A stretch of DNA of 64,000 bases from Gemmatimonadota bacterium (lineage in GTDB: Bacteria; Gemmatimonadota; Gemmatimonadetes; Palauibacterales; Palauibacteraceae): positions 1 through 64,000 of the forward strand of contig JAGWBR010000016.1 of assembly GCA_021295785.1 (NCBI GenBank). Direction: 5' to 3'. The first letter of the stretch is position 1. Each line of letters opens with the position of its first letter. The position numbers and the translations under genes are program-made. Shown here piece by piece: positions 35,144 through 44,524 of the stretch. Below the pieces are notes generated by a model. It had not been told where the DNA came from. It did no database searches and saw nothing but the letters and a program-made list of their open reading frames with translations.

Positions 35144-36791
35144 ATGGTCCGGTCTCTCCTTCTCGTGCCCGCTTCCGTTTCCGTGCGACCTGGTGCGGGC
35201 GGTTGCGCCGTCGGTCCCCCGATCCTCTTGCGGGCAGCCGTTCTGGCGTGGGCGGCGGTTCTTTGCGGCGGTCTGCCAAGTTCGGCCCGGGCGAGCATCC
35301 CGGAGGCACTGGGTCGCACGTCTGCGTTGCCGCGGGCCGCATGGCAGGAGCGGACAGGTCCGGGCAGTGCAGACGAGGCCGCAAGGCTGATCGGCCGGCT
35401 CCGACACCAGCTTGGCGCTGCGCGCACCCAGGCGGTCCATTTGCTGGCCCCGGCGGAGTTTGAACGGGCCGAGGCCCGGCTGGGCGCTGCCGAACGCCGG
35501 CTGGCCTCCGGGCGGACCGATGTCAGGCTTGTCGAGCTGCTGGATGAAGCCGCCGCATCGTTGGCTGCCGGTGAACAACGGGCCGGAGCTCTGACTGCCG
35601 GGCTCTCGGACGTCCTGCAGCTGCGGGCCGCGGCGATCGCGATTGAGGCCCACGCGCGCGACGCGCGCGGGTGGCGCGACGCGGAATCCCGACTGGAGGA
35701 CGCGGCCCGGCAGGCGGCGCGGGGGCAGGCTGACCGGTCTCGCCAGGCCGCGACCGAGGCGGAGAACGCCTACCGGGAGATCCACTGGGCCGCCTTTGAG
35801 GAACTGCACTTGGGCGCGGCGGTCGCGCGGCCGGGGGCCGCGCCCGCCCCCCCCCCCGCCACGATTTCGGCCAGACTCGGCGCTGACCCTGGCACGAGGG
35901 CTGCTTCGGGGTGCCGCACTGCAGTTGAACGAGGGCTCAAGGGCGGAGGCCGGCGTTACCGCGGCCGGGGATGCCGCGGCGACCGCGACGTTTGGGTTCC
36001 GGCGAGCCGTGAGTCTGGCGGTGTTGGGCGACAGCGCTGCGCAGGATTCGGGCATGGTCGAGGCGCTGCTACTGTCGCACGAGGCTGATTTGCTGAGTCT
36101 GGCTTCGCTGGCCGGCGTTGAAGAGGTTCCCGACGGGCTGACGGGGGAAGTAACCGCGGGCACGGGAGCTGCCCGGATCACACGCTCCATTGCCGCGGAG
36201 GTGGGAGCACTGCTCGCCGACAACGAACGGCTCGGGGCGGCGTTGCCGGTGGCCCGGAGGCGGGCGGACAGTCTGGCTGCGGCCCTGGCCGGAACCGAAC
36301 GCCGCCTGCGCGAGGCGGAAGACCGCTACCTGGAGGCTCGGGCGACGCTGGATGCCCTCCAGGCCGACGACGCCCGGCTCCGGGAGGCGATGGGCCTGTT
36401 CACTCCCGCGGAGGGTGACGTTCTGCTGGCGGGCGGGGACCTCGTGCTCCGCCTTCACGGGATCAACTTTGAGTCCGGGGTGGCGGAAGTAGGCGAGGGC
36501 GCGGAGGCGATCCTGGCGAAGGCGAGGCAGGTGATTGCGACTTTCCCCAACGCTTCAGTTCGGGTGGAAGGCCACACGGACGCCACGGGCGGGGCCGACG
36601 CGAACCGCGTCCTGAGTCAGCGCCGCGCCGCCGCGGTAAGGGAACACCTGTTAAGGAGGTTGCCGATTCCGGCGTCGATGATGTCGGCGGCCGGATTCGG
36701 CGCGGACCGGCCCATCAGCACGAACGACACCGAAGAGGGTAGGGCCCTCAATCGCCGCATCGAAATCGTGCTGACACTTCCGGACAGGTAG
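35144..36791 (+). pseudogene. OmpA-family lipid/peptidoglycan-binding protein split by a C11 frameshift
   Basis: Two frames together make one protein. The first (35144 to about 35860) has a signal peptide and an Ala/Glu-rich helical part resembling DUF4398 (APAEFERAEARLGAAERR). The second (about 35850-36791) continues with more helix, a coiled coil (about 36190-36400) and a C-terminal OmpA domain (FESGVAEVGEGAEAIL, VRVEGHTDATGG, NRRIEIVL) that would bind peptidoglycan. They meet at a run of 11 Cs at 35847-35857; a run of 10 or 13 would join them in frame. This may be a true mutation, a phase-variable switch or a base-calling error. Each half alone looks well conserved, so recent loss or error is more likely than old decay. 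Confidence 0.75.
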
Positions 36792-36816
36792 CGGCATCCG
36801 CCCGGCGCGCGAGACG

Positions 36817-37605
36817 CTAGGCTACAAAGTCTTCTCCGCCGTCAACGCGGACGGTATTCCCGGTCATCCAATAGGTGCCCGGCCGGGCCAGCTCCACCAT
36901 GCAGCGGGCGGCATCTTCGGGCCTGGTAAGCCGCCCATGGGGGTTTGAGGCCGCCGCCCGGTCCGTCATGGCCTCGGCCCCCGGGATCTTGCGCAGCGCC
37001 GGCGTGTCGGTCACCCCGGCGCGGATCGCATTGGCGGTAATGCCCAGCGGGGCGAGCTCCATGGCCAGCTGGCGGCAGTGCGATTCCAGAGCCGCCTTGG
37101 CTGCCGAAACGGCACCGTATGTGGGGATCACCCGGTCGCCGCCCGAGGAAGTCATCGCAAAAATCCGCCCCCCCTCGCCCATCAGGCCCCGCGCCAGCAG
37201 ACCCTGGGTCCAGTACACAAGCGAATGGGCCATGACATCGAGCGTCATGTTCATCTGTTCGGGGGAGATGTCCCCGTCCTCGCCACCGACAAAGGGCAGA
37301 AGCGTGCCAAAGGCCAGCGAGTGAAGCAGCACGCCGATTGACCCGGGCTCCGCCGCCTCCGCGATCTTGTCCAGCGTTCGACCCCGCTTGTGCGCGGCCG
37401 CGGCGTTCGAGTTGAAAAACACGGCCCGCTGCCCCCGTGCCTCGATTGCCGCCCGAATTTCGGCCACGTGGGCCAATCCCTCGCGCCGGTCCATGTGCAC
37501 GCCGTAGATGTCCCAGCCGTCTTCGGCAAACGCCAGCGCCGCGGCCTCTCCGAATCCGCTGGAGGCTCCCAGTATCAGTGCCCCTCGGGTTCCGTTGTTC
37601 GGCAT
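36817..37605 (-). CDS. Short-chain dehydrogenase/reductase, FabL-like enoyl-ACP reductase candidate
   Basis: The 262-residue NAD(P)-dependent enzyme starts at ATG 37605, with AAGGAG 8 bases upstream. It has the cofactor motif ILGASSGFGEA, a YGAVSAAKAALESH active-site segment, and TDTPALRKIPGAEAM followed by NPHGRLTRPEDAA. The last pattern is like FabL-type enoyl-ACP reductases (DTxAL...PxGR), so a role in fatty acid elongation is possible. Other SDR reductases share these features, so the substrate is not settled. Confidence 0.75.
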   Translation of the reverse strand: MPNNGTRGALILGASSGFGEAAALAFAEDGWDIYGVHMDRREGLAHVAEIRAAIEARGQRAVFFNSNAAAAHKRGRTLDKIAEAAEPGSIGVLLHSLAFGTLLPFVGGEDGDISPEQMNMTLDVMAHSLVYWTQGLLARGLMGEGGRIFAMTSSGGDRVIPTYGAVSAAKAALESHCRQLAMELAPLGITANAIRAGVTDTPALRKIPGAEAMTDRAAASNPHGRLTRPEDAARCMVELARPGTYWMTGNTVRVDGGEDFVA

Positions 37606-38146
37606 TTGTGTCACTCCTTGGTGGGTGCGGCGCCGGGGATGAGTAAGACCGTCAATCGCAGCATAAGAATAGCCCAAAATTCGCCGGCGTGCATCAACGG
37701 CAGCCGGTTCGACCGGCCATTAGCGGTCACGGTGTTTTCAAAAAAACGTATCTTGCCCACGGGCGCATTCCCGCAGCGGGGGACGGTCCCGTGCCGCAAT
37801 ATTCCACAAAGGCGCGCCCCGCTCCGGCCCGTACTCGCCGAGCACGGTCTCAAATAATAATCCACAGCTACAGGCGAGTTTTCCACAGGTTATCCCCAAC
37901 CCGGTAACACCAATACAGATCATATGTTACAGAATGATTCCAATTGTCATTGGTTCGGCGCGATCCATTCCCGGGAACCGCCGCACTTGCGCACTACCCG
38001 AACGGCTATTTATCGTGCTGTCCGCCAGTCGCGCAGGGCTGTTTGGAAACCGCCGAATTCGTTCCGACGGCGGACCACAATGGCGCGAAAATCACCAGTT
38101 GCCGCTCTCCAATCGGGAACCCCCGCATGAATTCCAGCACCCCGTC
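37606..38146. other. AT-richer intergenic region with DnaA-box-like sites
   Basis: No gene is convincing here. The stretch 37840-37960 is clearly more AT-rich than the surrounding sequence, and it carries the site cluster listed separately. A short A-run lies at about 37738-37746. Confidence 0.5.
37858..37898 (+). promoter_or_regulatory. Cluster of three DnaA-box-like sites
   Basis: TAATCCACA (37858-37866), TTTTCCACA (37879-37887) and TTATCCCCA (37890-37898) each differ from the consensus TTATCCACA by one base. All have the same orientation, with start-to-start spacing of 21 and 11 bp, about two turns and one turn of helix. AT-rich sequence follows to about 37970. This could be a replication origin, a DnaA-titrating site or a DnaA-controlled promoter. 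dnaA and dnaN are not in the window. Confidence 0.5.
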
Positions 38147-38347
38147 ATGATTTCCAACACCACGCCCAAGCCCGCGAATCTGGAACTGGCACTGCCAAGC
38201 GATGTAGCCGACGACATTGAGGAGCTGGCCGCCGAGGACCCCGAGTTCATCACCGGGGTACTCCAGTATGCCCTCACCCGGTGGACGGTCGCCCGGCACC
38301 TCGCCGCGCCGAATCCCGGGCCACGAATGCAGAACCGAGAGCGCTGA
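38147..38347 (+). CDS. Small protein of unknown function
   Basis: From ATG 38147 a 66-residue product is predicted, with an acidic helical core LALPSDVADDIEELAAEDPE. There is no clear ribosome site. The frame is open from 37934, but the upstream part reads like non-coding sequence. It could be a DNA-binding helix-rich protein, but no family is recognised. Confidence 0.4.
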   Translation: MISNTTPKPANLELALPSDVADDIEELAAEDPEFITGVLQYALTRWTVARHLAAPNPGPRMQNRER

Positions 38348-38451
38348 AACGGGCGCGGCATTGACGCAATAACCCCCGTGGCGAGACATTGCGCCGGGCG
38401 CGGGGGAAATTGCCCCGCCCTTTCTTGCGCGGTGAGCAGGAGATATTTGGG

Positions 38452-38874
38452 GTGTCTCGCCACGAAAATGCGGGAGTTGCGGGCGACGGGTTTGCCGCGG
38501 ATGATGACGAGCGGCAAGACGGCGAGCTGCGCACCAAGTACCAGGATTATTGTGCGGCGCAGATCCATGAGGTCATACTCGGTTTGCCAGACGAGGAAGT
38601 GTACCGGATCGTGGAGAAGACAGCCGGCGAGCAGGGTGGGCGCGGGCTGGCCTTTCGGGAGAGGGTCCGCATTATCACGGAACACCTGAGGGAAAACATG
38701 CCTCTTCCGGATTTTGACGAATGGGCCGACTCCTACCGGCGCAACCCCCAGATGTACGATGCGTACATGTCGGGGCCTTGGGCCGGTTTGGCCAGGGGGG
38801 CGGGCGGTTCTTCGGAATCGGGCGCAGACACGGATTCGGCGGGGTCGGGTGACACCCGATCTCCCGAGAGCTGA
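38452..38874 (+). CDS. Conserved-looking protein of unknown function
   Basis: GTG 38452 is preceded by GCAGGAG and gives 140 residues. The core (about 30-100) is acidic and helical (YQDYCAAQIHEVILGLPDEEV, RVRIITEHLRENMPLPDFDEWADSYRRNP). The last 25 residues are a Ser/Gly/Asp-rich tail. No signal peptide or membrane segment is present. It lies 11 bp before the next small gene, so they are probably co-transcribed. Confidence 0.6.
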   Translation: MSRHENAGVAGDGFAADDDERQDGELRTKYQDYCAAQIHEVILGLPDEEVYRIVEKTAGEQGGRGLAFRERVRIITEHLRENMPLPDFDEWADSYRRNPQMYDAYMSGPWAGLARGAGGSSESGADTDSAGSGDTRSPES

Positions 38875-38885
38875 GAGAGGTGGCC

Positions 38886-39227
38886 ATGTCGGATCCAACA
38901 CAAGGAACCCCCGGCGGCTCGGAAGACAACGACGCGGGAACAACTCCCCCGCAGATTGGCATGTGGTCTGAACAGCCCGGCCAGGACACTCCGCTCGGAC
39001 GTCTGGAACACGCGGGAGAGAGCTGGAGGGTCAGGGTGGTGGTGGAGGCCGTTTCGGGCGGCTTGGCCCAGGGGATTATCTCATTCCGGCTGGGGGACGA
39101 GCGCCACGACACGGCTCCCGTGATTATCGAGTCGTCCCCGTCGATGGTTCTGCAACGAGCGGGCCAACTGCCGCCGCCCATGCTCGAACAGATGCTGGTC
39201 CAGCTACTCCGCTCCGCCGGCCGCTGA
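38886..39227 (+). CDS. Small protein of unknown function
   Basis: From ATG 38886 (GAGAGG just upstream) the 113-residue product has a disordered acidic N-terminus and then strands such as WRVRVVVEAVSGGLAQGIISFRLGDERHD and a helical end MLEQMLVQLLRSAG. It is not recognised. The 3' end overlaps the convergent glycosyltransferase gene by 24 bp. Confidence 0.6.
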   Translation: MSDPTQGTPGGSEDNDAGTTPPQIGMWSEQPGQDTPLGRLEHAGESWRVRVVVEAVSGGLAQGIISFRLGDERHDTAPVIIESSPSMVLQRAGQLPPPMLEQMLVQLLRSAGR

Positions 39228-39971
39228 TCCCCGCCTCCGGCGGGCAACCTCAACCACCAGCGTGGTAAGCATCACCAGGCCGGCGGTTACAGAGGCGGTC
39301 AAACTTCCGGTGATTTTCGATTTGCCCTCGGTGCGGCGGTGGAACGCCATTGGCACGCCGACCACCCTGTAACCTGCCCGGAGGGCGCGGACCTGCATCT
39401 GCACGTACCAACCGTAATCCGGATGGTCGAGCCGCAAGGATTCGAGGACATCCCACCGAATGGCGCGGCACGGACCCATGTCGCGCACTTTGGACCCATA
39501 GAGGGCCCGTATCACCGCCAGCACTCCCAGGTTTCCGAGGCGTGCGTGCCACCTGACACCCTGGCGTGCGTCGGATTCCCGTTCGCCTATGGCCAGGTCG
39601 GCCCCTTGATCGGTGATGGCGCTGACGAGTTTGTGAATCTGTGCGGGGGCGGCGAAATCGTCCGCGTCCAGGAAGACCAGGATGTCGGGAGCGCTGTCGG
39701 GGAACCCGTCTGGGGAGTGATCGCCCAACGCGGCTTCCCCGGCCCGCAACGCCGCGATGCCGGCCAGAGACGCGGAGCCGTACCCGGCCCTTGCCTCGTG
39801 TACGACCAGCGTGCCGCGCTGCCGGGCTATTTCGGCCGTGCCGTCGGTGGAGCCGTTGTCGACCACCAAGACGGTGGACGGAGAGATTCCGGCGGACTCC
39901 AGCCCGGCAAAGAGGAAGGGCAGCGCGTCGGCTTCGTTTCGGGCCGGGACAAGAATCGCTACGCGTGTCAC
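39204..39971 (-). CDS. Family 2 glycosyltransferase (dolichyl-phosphate-sugar synthase-like)
   Basis: The 255-residue GT-A enzyme shows AILVPARNEADALPF, VVDNGSTDGTAE and the metal-binding LVFLDADD. The later HRRTEGKSKITGSL element matches polyprenyl-phosphate mannosyl/glucosyl synthases. One hydrophobic segment near the C-terminus (about 225-243) may touch the membrane. It may make a lipid-linked sugar used by the adjacent membrane glycosyltransferase. Start GTG 39971. Confidence 0.85.
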   Translation of the reverse strand: MTRVAILVPARNEADALPFLFAGLESAGISPSTVLVVDNGSTDGTAEIARQRGTLVVHEARAGYGSASLAGIAALRAGEAALGDHSPDGFPDSAPDILVFLDADDFAAPAQIHKLVSAITDQGADLAIGERESDARQGVRWHARLGNLGVLAVIRALYGSKVRDMGPCRAIRWDVLESLRLDHPDYGWYVQMQVRALRAGYRVVGVPMAFHRRTEGKSKITGSLTASVTAGLVMLTTLVVEVARRRRGSAAGGAE

Positions 39972-40006
39972 GGGTCCACGGGTCTGGGGCGGCGGGGGTA
40001 ACGGAC

Positions 40007-41443
40007 TTGTCGCGGGGCATTTCTTCTCAACCCCTCACCCGGGTTGCGGCCGCCGGTGCGGCACTGACCGCTGCCCTGGGGGTGCTTGCCCACTGGGGAA
40101 ACGGCACTCCGTGGCCGGCGCTCCCGTTGTGGGTCGTGGCATTCGGCGTCTATCTGTGGGCGTGGTCCACGGTGCGAAACCTTGAGCTGGCCGCTGTCGA
40201 TCCGGGGGTTGACGGGCGCCGGGCCCCGGTTCGGGTCGGCAAGGCCGTATGGGCATGCGCCGTGGTGGTGAGGCTCGCGCTGCTCCCGGCCGAACCCGCC
40301 CTGAGCGAAGACATCTACCGCTACGTGTGGGACGGCCTCGTACAGCTCGGTGGCGTCAACCCGTTCCTTCATCCTCCCGGAGCGGAGGCACTCGCGGAAT
40401 TCAGGACTTCGTGGAGCGCCCTGATCAACCACCCCGGCGTGCCCACCATTTATCCGCCCGGTGCCCAGGCGGTGTTTGCCGGGCTGGCCGCCGTCAGTCC
40501 CAGCGTGTTGTTCTTCAAATTGGCCTGGGTTGGTGCCGACCTGGGGGTGGCCGGCGCCCTTTCGGCGCTCGCGAAAAAGAGAGGGGTACGGCTGCAAGCC
40601 CTGGTCCTCTATCTGTGGTCGCCCCTGCTGATTACCGAAGTGGCCTGGAACGGGCATCTGGAACCGCTGGCCCTGCTCCCGCTTGTTGCGGGGATCGCGC
40701 TGGCCGCACGACCCCAACCGGCGGGGGCGACCCGGTCCAAGCGGTCGCGGTGGCTGGGCACTACCAGCGCATTGTTCGGGCTGGGAGCCGCGGTGAAATT
40801 CGCTCCCCTGGCGGGTGTCTTCGCTCTGGTCAGTCGAGGCGGTTGGCCGAGGCGGGACGGTTGGTTGGTGCTGGCGGCCGGAGTCCTGCCGCTCGCCGGC
40901 CTCTACGCTGCGTACGCCGCTTGGGGACTGCCGGCTGGCGAAGAAATCGCGCGCATGTTCACCGGCCTCCGGACCTACGCCGCCAATTGGGAATTCAACC
41001 CCGGTTTGTGGCGCCCCTTTTCGGCCATGAACGCTCCGCGGTGGATTGCGCTGGTGCCGGCGGGCCTCTGCCTGGCCGTGGCATGCCTGCGACGCTGGCC
41101 GATCCAAAGGTCGGTCTACTGGGTGTTTGGGTTGGGACTGGCGTTCCAGCCCACTCTCCACCCGTGGTACCTGCTCTGGATGTTGCCGCTTGCCGCCCTG
41201 CGAGGAAGTGGCGGCTGGATCTTGTATACGGGTACGATCTTCCTCGCCTACCAGGGCCGGGACGCCTACCTGGCGACCGGCAGCTGGCCGGAGCCGTGGT
41301 GGTTGGTTCTCCTCATCCATCTGCCCCCGCTGGCGCTGTTGTCACGAGAGCTGATGCGAGAACTGAAGACACTGCCGGGTCACGAAGCCTGCCGGCGTAG
41401 CCGCGGCGTCTTCCGCAGGCCCTCGCCCACCGAAATCCCGTAA
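40007..41443 (+). CDS. Integral-membrane GT-C glycosyltransferase (GT87/mannosyltransferase-like)
   Basis: This protein of about 478 residues has roughly ten membrane segments and the GT-C acidic motif near the first loop (LSEDIYRYVWDG, then GVNPFLHPPG). Such enzymes use polyprenyl-phosphate sugars and add them outside the inner membrane. The divergent GT2 enzyme could supply that donor. The start is uncertain: TTG 40007 avoids overlap with the GT2 start, and GTG 39965 is an alternative. The 3' end overlaps the convergent GT2-like gene by 64 bp. Confidence 0.8.
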   Translation: MSRGISSQPLTRVAAAGAALTAALGVLAHWGNGTPWPALPLWVVAFGVYLWAWSTVRNLELAAVDPGVDGRRAPVRVGKAVWACAVVVRLALLPAEPALSEDIYRYVWDGLVQLGGVNPFLHPPGAEALAEFRTSWSALINHPGVPTIYPPGAQAVFAGLAAVSPSVLFFKLAWVGADLGVAGALSALAKKRGVRLQALVLYLWSPLLITEVAWNGHLEPLALLPLVAGIALAARPQPAGATRSKRSRWLGTTSALFGLGAAVKFAPLAGVFALVSRGGWPRRDGWLVLAAGVLPLAGLYAAYAAWGLPAGEEIARMFTGLRTYAANWEFNPGLWRPFSAMNAPRWIALVPAGLCLAVACLRRWPIQRSVYWVFGLGLAFQPTLHPWYLLWMLPLAALRGSGGWILYTGTIFLAYQGRDAYLATGSWPEPWWLVLLIHLPPLALLSRELMRELKTLPGHEACRRSRGVFRRPSPTEIP

Positions 41444-42822
41444 CCGATCGCGAACAAGGCCGTGAGCGACGCGGCCTCGGCCCCCGTAGCGAGGAGTCGG
41501 GCGGCAGTCACGGCCAGCGACGCCGCGACCGCCATTCGCAGAATAGACGCGAGCGGAGATCCGACGGCCGTGTAAGTCGCGGCCCCTCCCCCCGCCCCAA
41601 ACTTCGGGGTGCGGCGAAACGGGGTCTTATCGCGGTGTCTCATGCCCCGCACAACCGCCACCGTCAGCGGAGCCGCCAACCCCAGCCCCAGCGTGAGGCC
41701 CTCCACCACGGACCGGACCAGGCGACCCCTGCCGCGAATGACCGTCGCCACCGCATAAAAAGCCATGAACGGTATCAGGGCCGCCGCAAACAGAGCTCCC
41801 GGCAGCCAGCCCGGCAGCCCGGCCAGCCCATCAGGCGTCGCCCATCCCAGAAAAGCCACCGCGGCCGCGAATAAGAAACTCACCGCGTGCACCACGTGGC
41901 CGAACGTGTGGGCCGTGGCCTCCAACTTGATCGCCAGGGGCAACCGAGCCTTCCAAATCCGGGGCAGCAATTTGCGACCCGTCTGAATGCCGCCCTGCGC
42001 CCAGCGGGCTTGCTGCGTTTCCACCGCCCGCAGCGTGCCAGGCAGTTCGGCGGGCACACTCACGTGGTCCAGGTACGCGAACCGCCATCCCCTGAGTTGT
42101 GCCCGGTAACTCAGGTCCACGTCTTCGGTCAAGGTGTCGGCGCTCCAGCCTCCCGCATCCTCAATGCAGGCGCGCCGCCACATTCCGCCCGACCCGTTGA
42201 AGTTGAAGAAAAGCCCGGCCCGGTAGCGGGCCTCGTGTTCAATGGCGAAGTGGCCGTCCAGGAAGAGTGCCTGCGCCCGTGCCAGCCACGACGCGTCGGC
42301 ATCAAGGTGCGCCCAGGCGGCCTGTACCGCTCCAACGCGCGGGTCCGCGAAAGGCGGCAGCAACTTGTGGATCAGGTCGGGCGGCGCCACAAAATCCGCG
42401 TCCAGCACCAGAATGAACTCGGCCCCGTTGAACCTCATCCCGGCAGCGAGGGCGCCGGCCTTGAACCCGTCCCGCGCCGCACGTCGCAGGTGCGTCACCT
42501 CCACGCCCGATTCCCGCCAGTGTTCGATTCGCTGCGCCGCGATCCCGGGGGTTTCGTCGTCCGAATCGTCCAGGACCTGCACGGTGAGGCGGGCCTTGGG
42601 ATAATCGAGCGAGCACGCCGCATCGATGGCGCGGGTCACCACGTTGGCCTCGTTGTAGACCGGCACCTGAACGAGCACGGAGGGCAGTTCACCCCCCCAA
42701 CGAGCAGCCTCCCGGCGTCTGGGATACTTGAGCAGGAGCCACAGCAGCCTGATGCGGTGAGCACCGAACGGGACGAGCAGCAGAAGCAACAGAGCCGAGG
42801 CCAGCAGAAATGAATCAGTCAC
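41380..42822 (-). CDS. Processive membrane GT2 glycosyltransferase (cellulose synthase-like)
   Basis: A membrane glycosyltransferase with an N-terminal anchor, a GT2 domain and four to five C-terminal membrane segments. The CESA-like signatures are in order: VQVPVYNEANVV, LDADF, LTEDVDLSY and QQARWAQG (Q-x-x-RW type). This architecture fits enzymes making glucans or glucomannans. The frame is open to 42873, but GTG 42822 (VTDSFLL) leaves room for the divergent ppx start, so it is preferred. No BcsB or PilZ partner is nearby. Confidence 0.83.
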   Translation of the reverse strand: MTDSFLLASALLLLLLVPFGAHRIRLLWLLLKYPRRREAARWGGELPSVLVQVPVYNEANVVTRAIDAACSLDYPKARLTVQVLDDSDDETPGIAAQRIEHWRESGVEVTHLRRAARDGFKAGALAAGMRFNGAEFILVLDADFVAPPDLIHKLLPPFADPRVGAVQAAWAHLDADASWLARAQALFLDGHFAIEHEARYRAGLFFNFNGSGGMWRRACIEDAGGWSADTLTEDVDLSYRAQLRGWRFAYLDHVSVPAELPGTLRAVETQQARWAQGGIQTGRKLLPRIWKARLPLAIKLEATAHTFGHVVHAVSFLFAAAVAFLGWATPDGLAGLPGWLPGALFAAALIPFMAFYAVATVIRGRGRLVRSVVEGLTLGLGLAAPLTVAVVRGMRHRDKTPFRRTPKFGAGGGAATYTAVGSPLASILRMAVAASLAVTAARLLATGAEAASLTALFAIGYGISVGEGLRKTPRLRRQAS

Positions 42823-42871
42823 GCCGGAAGTTACTGTCCAACCGGTTAGTGGTTCCCTTAACTTTTCACGC

Positions 42872-44524
42872 ATGGCCCACGACGCGACCCCGCCGGACCC
42901 GGCGGCAGTGGCGGCGAGTCCGGCAACACCGATTCGCGACCCGCACGGTACGTTCCCGCTCCGGGTGGCAGCCGTGGACGTCGGCTCGAACGCCCTGCGC
43001 TACAAAGTCGCCGAGTTCGAGAGCAAGACCAATTGCACGCAACTTGCCTCGGGCCGGGCACCCGTCAGGCTCGGCCACGCAGCTTTCCTTACGGGCAGCC
43101 TGTCGGCCGACGCAATGGACCGTGCGGTCGAGGCCCTGGCTGGGTTCGCCCGGGTGTTTGACGACATGGGAGTGGGATTGGTCAAGGGTGTTGCCACAAG
43201 CGCCGTTCGCGAAACCCGAAACGGCCCGGGGTTTGCGCAGCGCGTCCGGGAGGAAACGGGAATCGACCTCTATCCGATTTCCGGCACCGAAGAGGCCCGT
43301 CTGGTGTGGACGGCGGTTCGCTCCCGGGTGCAGCTCGGTGACGCCAAATGGATGTTGGTTGATCTGGGCGGGGGCAGCGTGGAGGTCTCCCTGGCCGACC
43401 GCAACGGGTTGATGTGGACAGAATCTCACACGATGGGCTCGGTGCGCTTGCTGGAAGAGCTTTCCGGTGCCTCCGACCCGCCCGCCCGGTTTGCCGGTCT
43501 GCTGGCCGATTACGCGTCAACCCTGCGGATCCCCCACGCGAGCAGGCACTGGACACCCGTGGGGCTGATAGCCACGGGCGGGAATATCGAAGACCTGGCG
43601 CGACTCGCCGGCCAGCCGCGCGCTCCCGGACTGCCCCATTACAAGCTGAGCCGGGAGCAACTGCGCGGGGCCATTGCCCGTCTGTCGGGAATGACAACGC
43701 GCCAGAGGGTGACGAAGCTGGGGATGCGCGAAGACCGCGCTGATGTGGTTCTGCCGGCGGCGATTGTCTATGACCGGGTGGCCGAGCTGGCCGGGGCCGA
43801 AGAAGTGATTGTGCCCTTCCTGGGGGTCCAGGACGGCCTGCTGGTGGATGCCGTGGAGGAGGCGTGCGAGGGCGACGACCTGGGCCGCGAAGAGCGCACC
43901 GCCCTGGAAGGAGCGCTCTCGCTGGGGCGCCGCTATTTGTTTGACGAAGCTCACGGCAGGCATGTGGCGACTCTGGCGCTCTCGCTGTTCGACCAGCTGG
44001 CCGGGGTGCACGGTCTGGCGGCTGCGGACCGCAGGCTCCTGCTAGCGGGAGCGGTCCTGCACGACATCGGTCTCCACGTCTCGCACCGCAAACACCACAA
44101 GCACTCGCGCTACCTTATCCAGAACTCGGAGATCTCCGGGGTTTCCATCTCGGAACTCCCGATTGTCGCGCTGCTCGCCCGGTACCACCGCCGCGCCGCG
44201 CCGCGCCCGTCGCACTACCTGTACCGGGACCTGGACGGGGCGACCCGAACGCGTGTGCGCCGCCTGGCCGCGATCCTGCGGGTGGCCGATTCGCTGGACC
44301 GGGAACACCTCCAAAGGGTGATTTCGGTGCGGGTCCGTCAGGTGGCCGGCGGCCTTGAACTCCATCTGGAAAAGACTGGGCGCACGCTTCTGGAAGAGTG
44401 GGCCCTGCGTCGCAAGGGGGGGCTGTTTGCTTCGGAATTCGGTCAGGAGCCGGTCGTGGCCAGGCCGGAAAAACCCGCTGCTGAAGACACCGCGGGGTTA
44501 GCCGCGGCGGGGCAGGCGCGTTGA
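42872..44524 (+). CDS. ppx: Exopolyphosphatase / guanosine pentaphosphatase (Ppx/GppA) with HD domain
   Basis: The 550-residue enzyme removes terminal phosphates from polyphosphate or pppGpp. The actin-like ATPase fold motifs are AAVDVGSNALRYKV (phosphate 1), LVDLGGGSVEVSL (phosphate 2) and GLIATGGNIEDL. A C-terminal HD domain (VLHDIGLHVSHRKHHKHS) follows at about residue 390, as in many Ppx proteins. It overlaps ppk1 by four bases, so synthesis and breakdown of polyphosphate are in one operon. Confidence 0.92.
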   Translation: MAHDATPPDPAAVAASPATPIRDPHGTFPLRVAAVDVGSNALRYKVAEFESKTNCTQLASGRAPVRLGHAAFLTGSLSADAMDRAVEALAGFARVFDDMGVGLVKGVATSAVRETRNGPGFAQRVREETGIDLYPISGTEEARLVWTAVRSRVQLGDAKWMLVDLGGGSVEVSLADRNGLMWTESHTMGSVRLLEELSGASDPPARFAGLLADYASTLRIPHASRHWTPVGLIATGGNIEDLARLAGQPRAPGLPHYKLSREQLRGAIARLSGMTTRQRVTKLGMREDRADVVLPAAIVYDRVAELAGAEEVIVPFLGVQDGLLVDAVEEACEGDDLGREERTALEGALSLGRRYLFDEAHGRHVATLALSLFDQLAGVHGLAAADRRLLLAGAVLHDIGLHVSHRKHHKHSRYLIQNSEISGVSISELPIVALLARYHRRAAPRPSHYLYRDLDGATRTRVRRLAAILRVADSLDREHLQRVISVRVRQVAGGLELHLEKTGRTLLEEWALRRKGGLFASEFGQEPVVARPEKPAAEDTAGLAAAGQAR

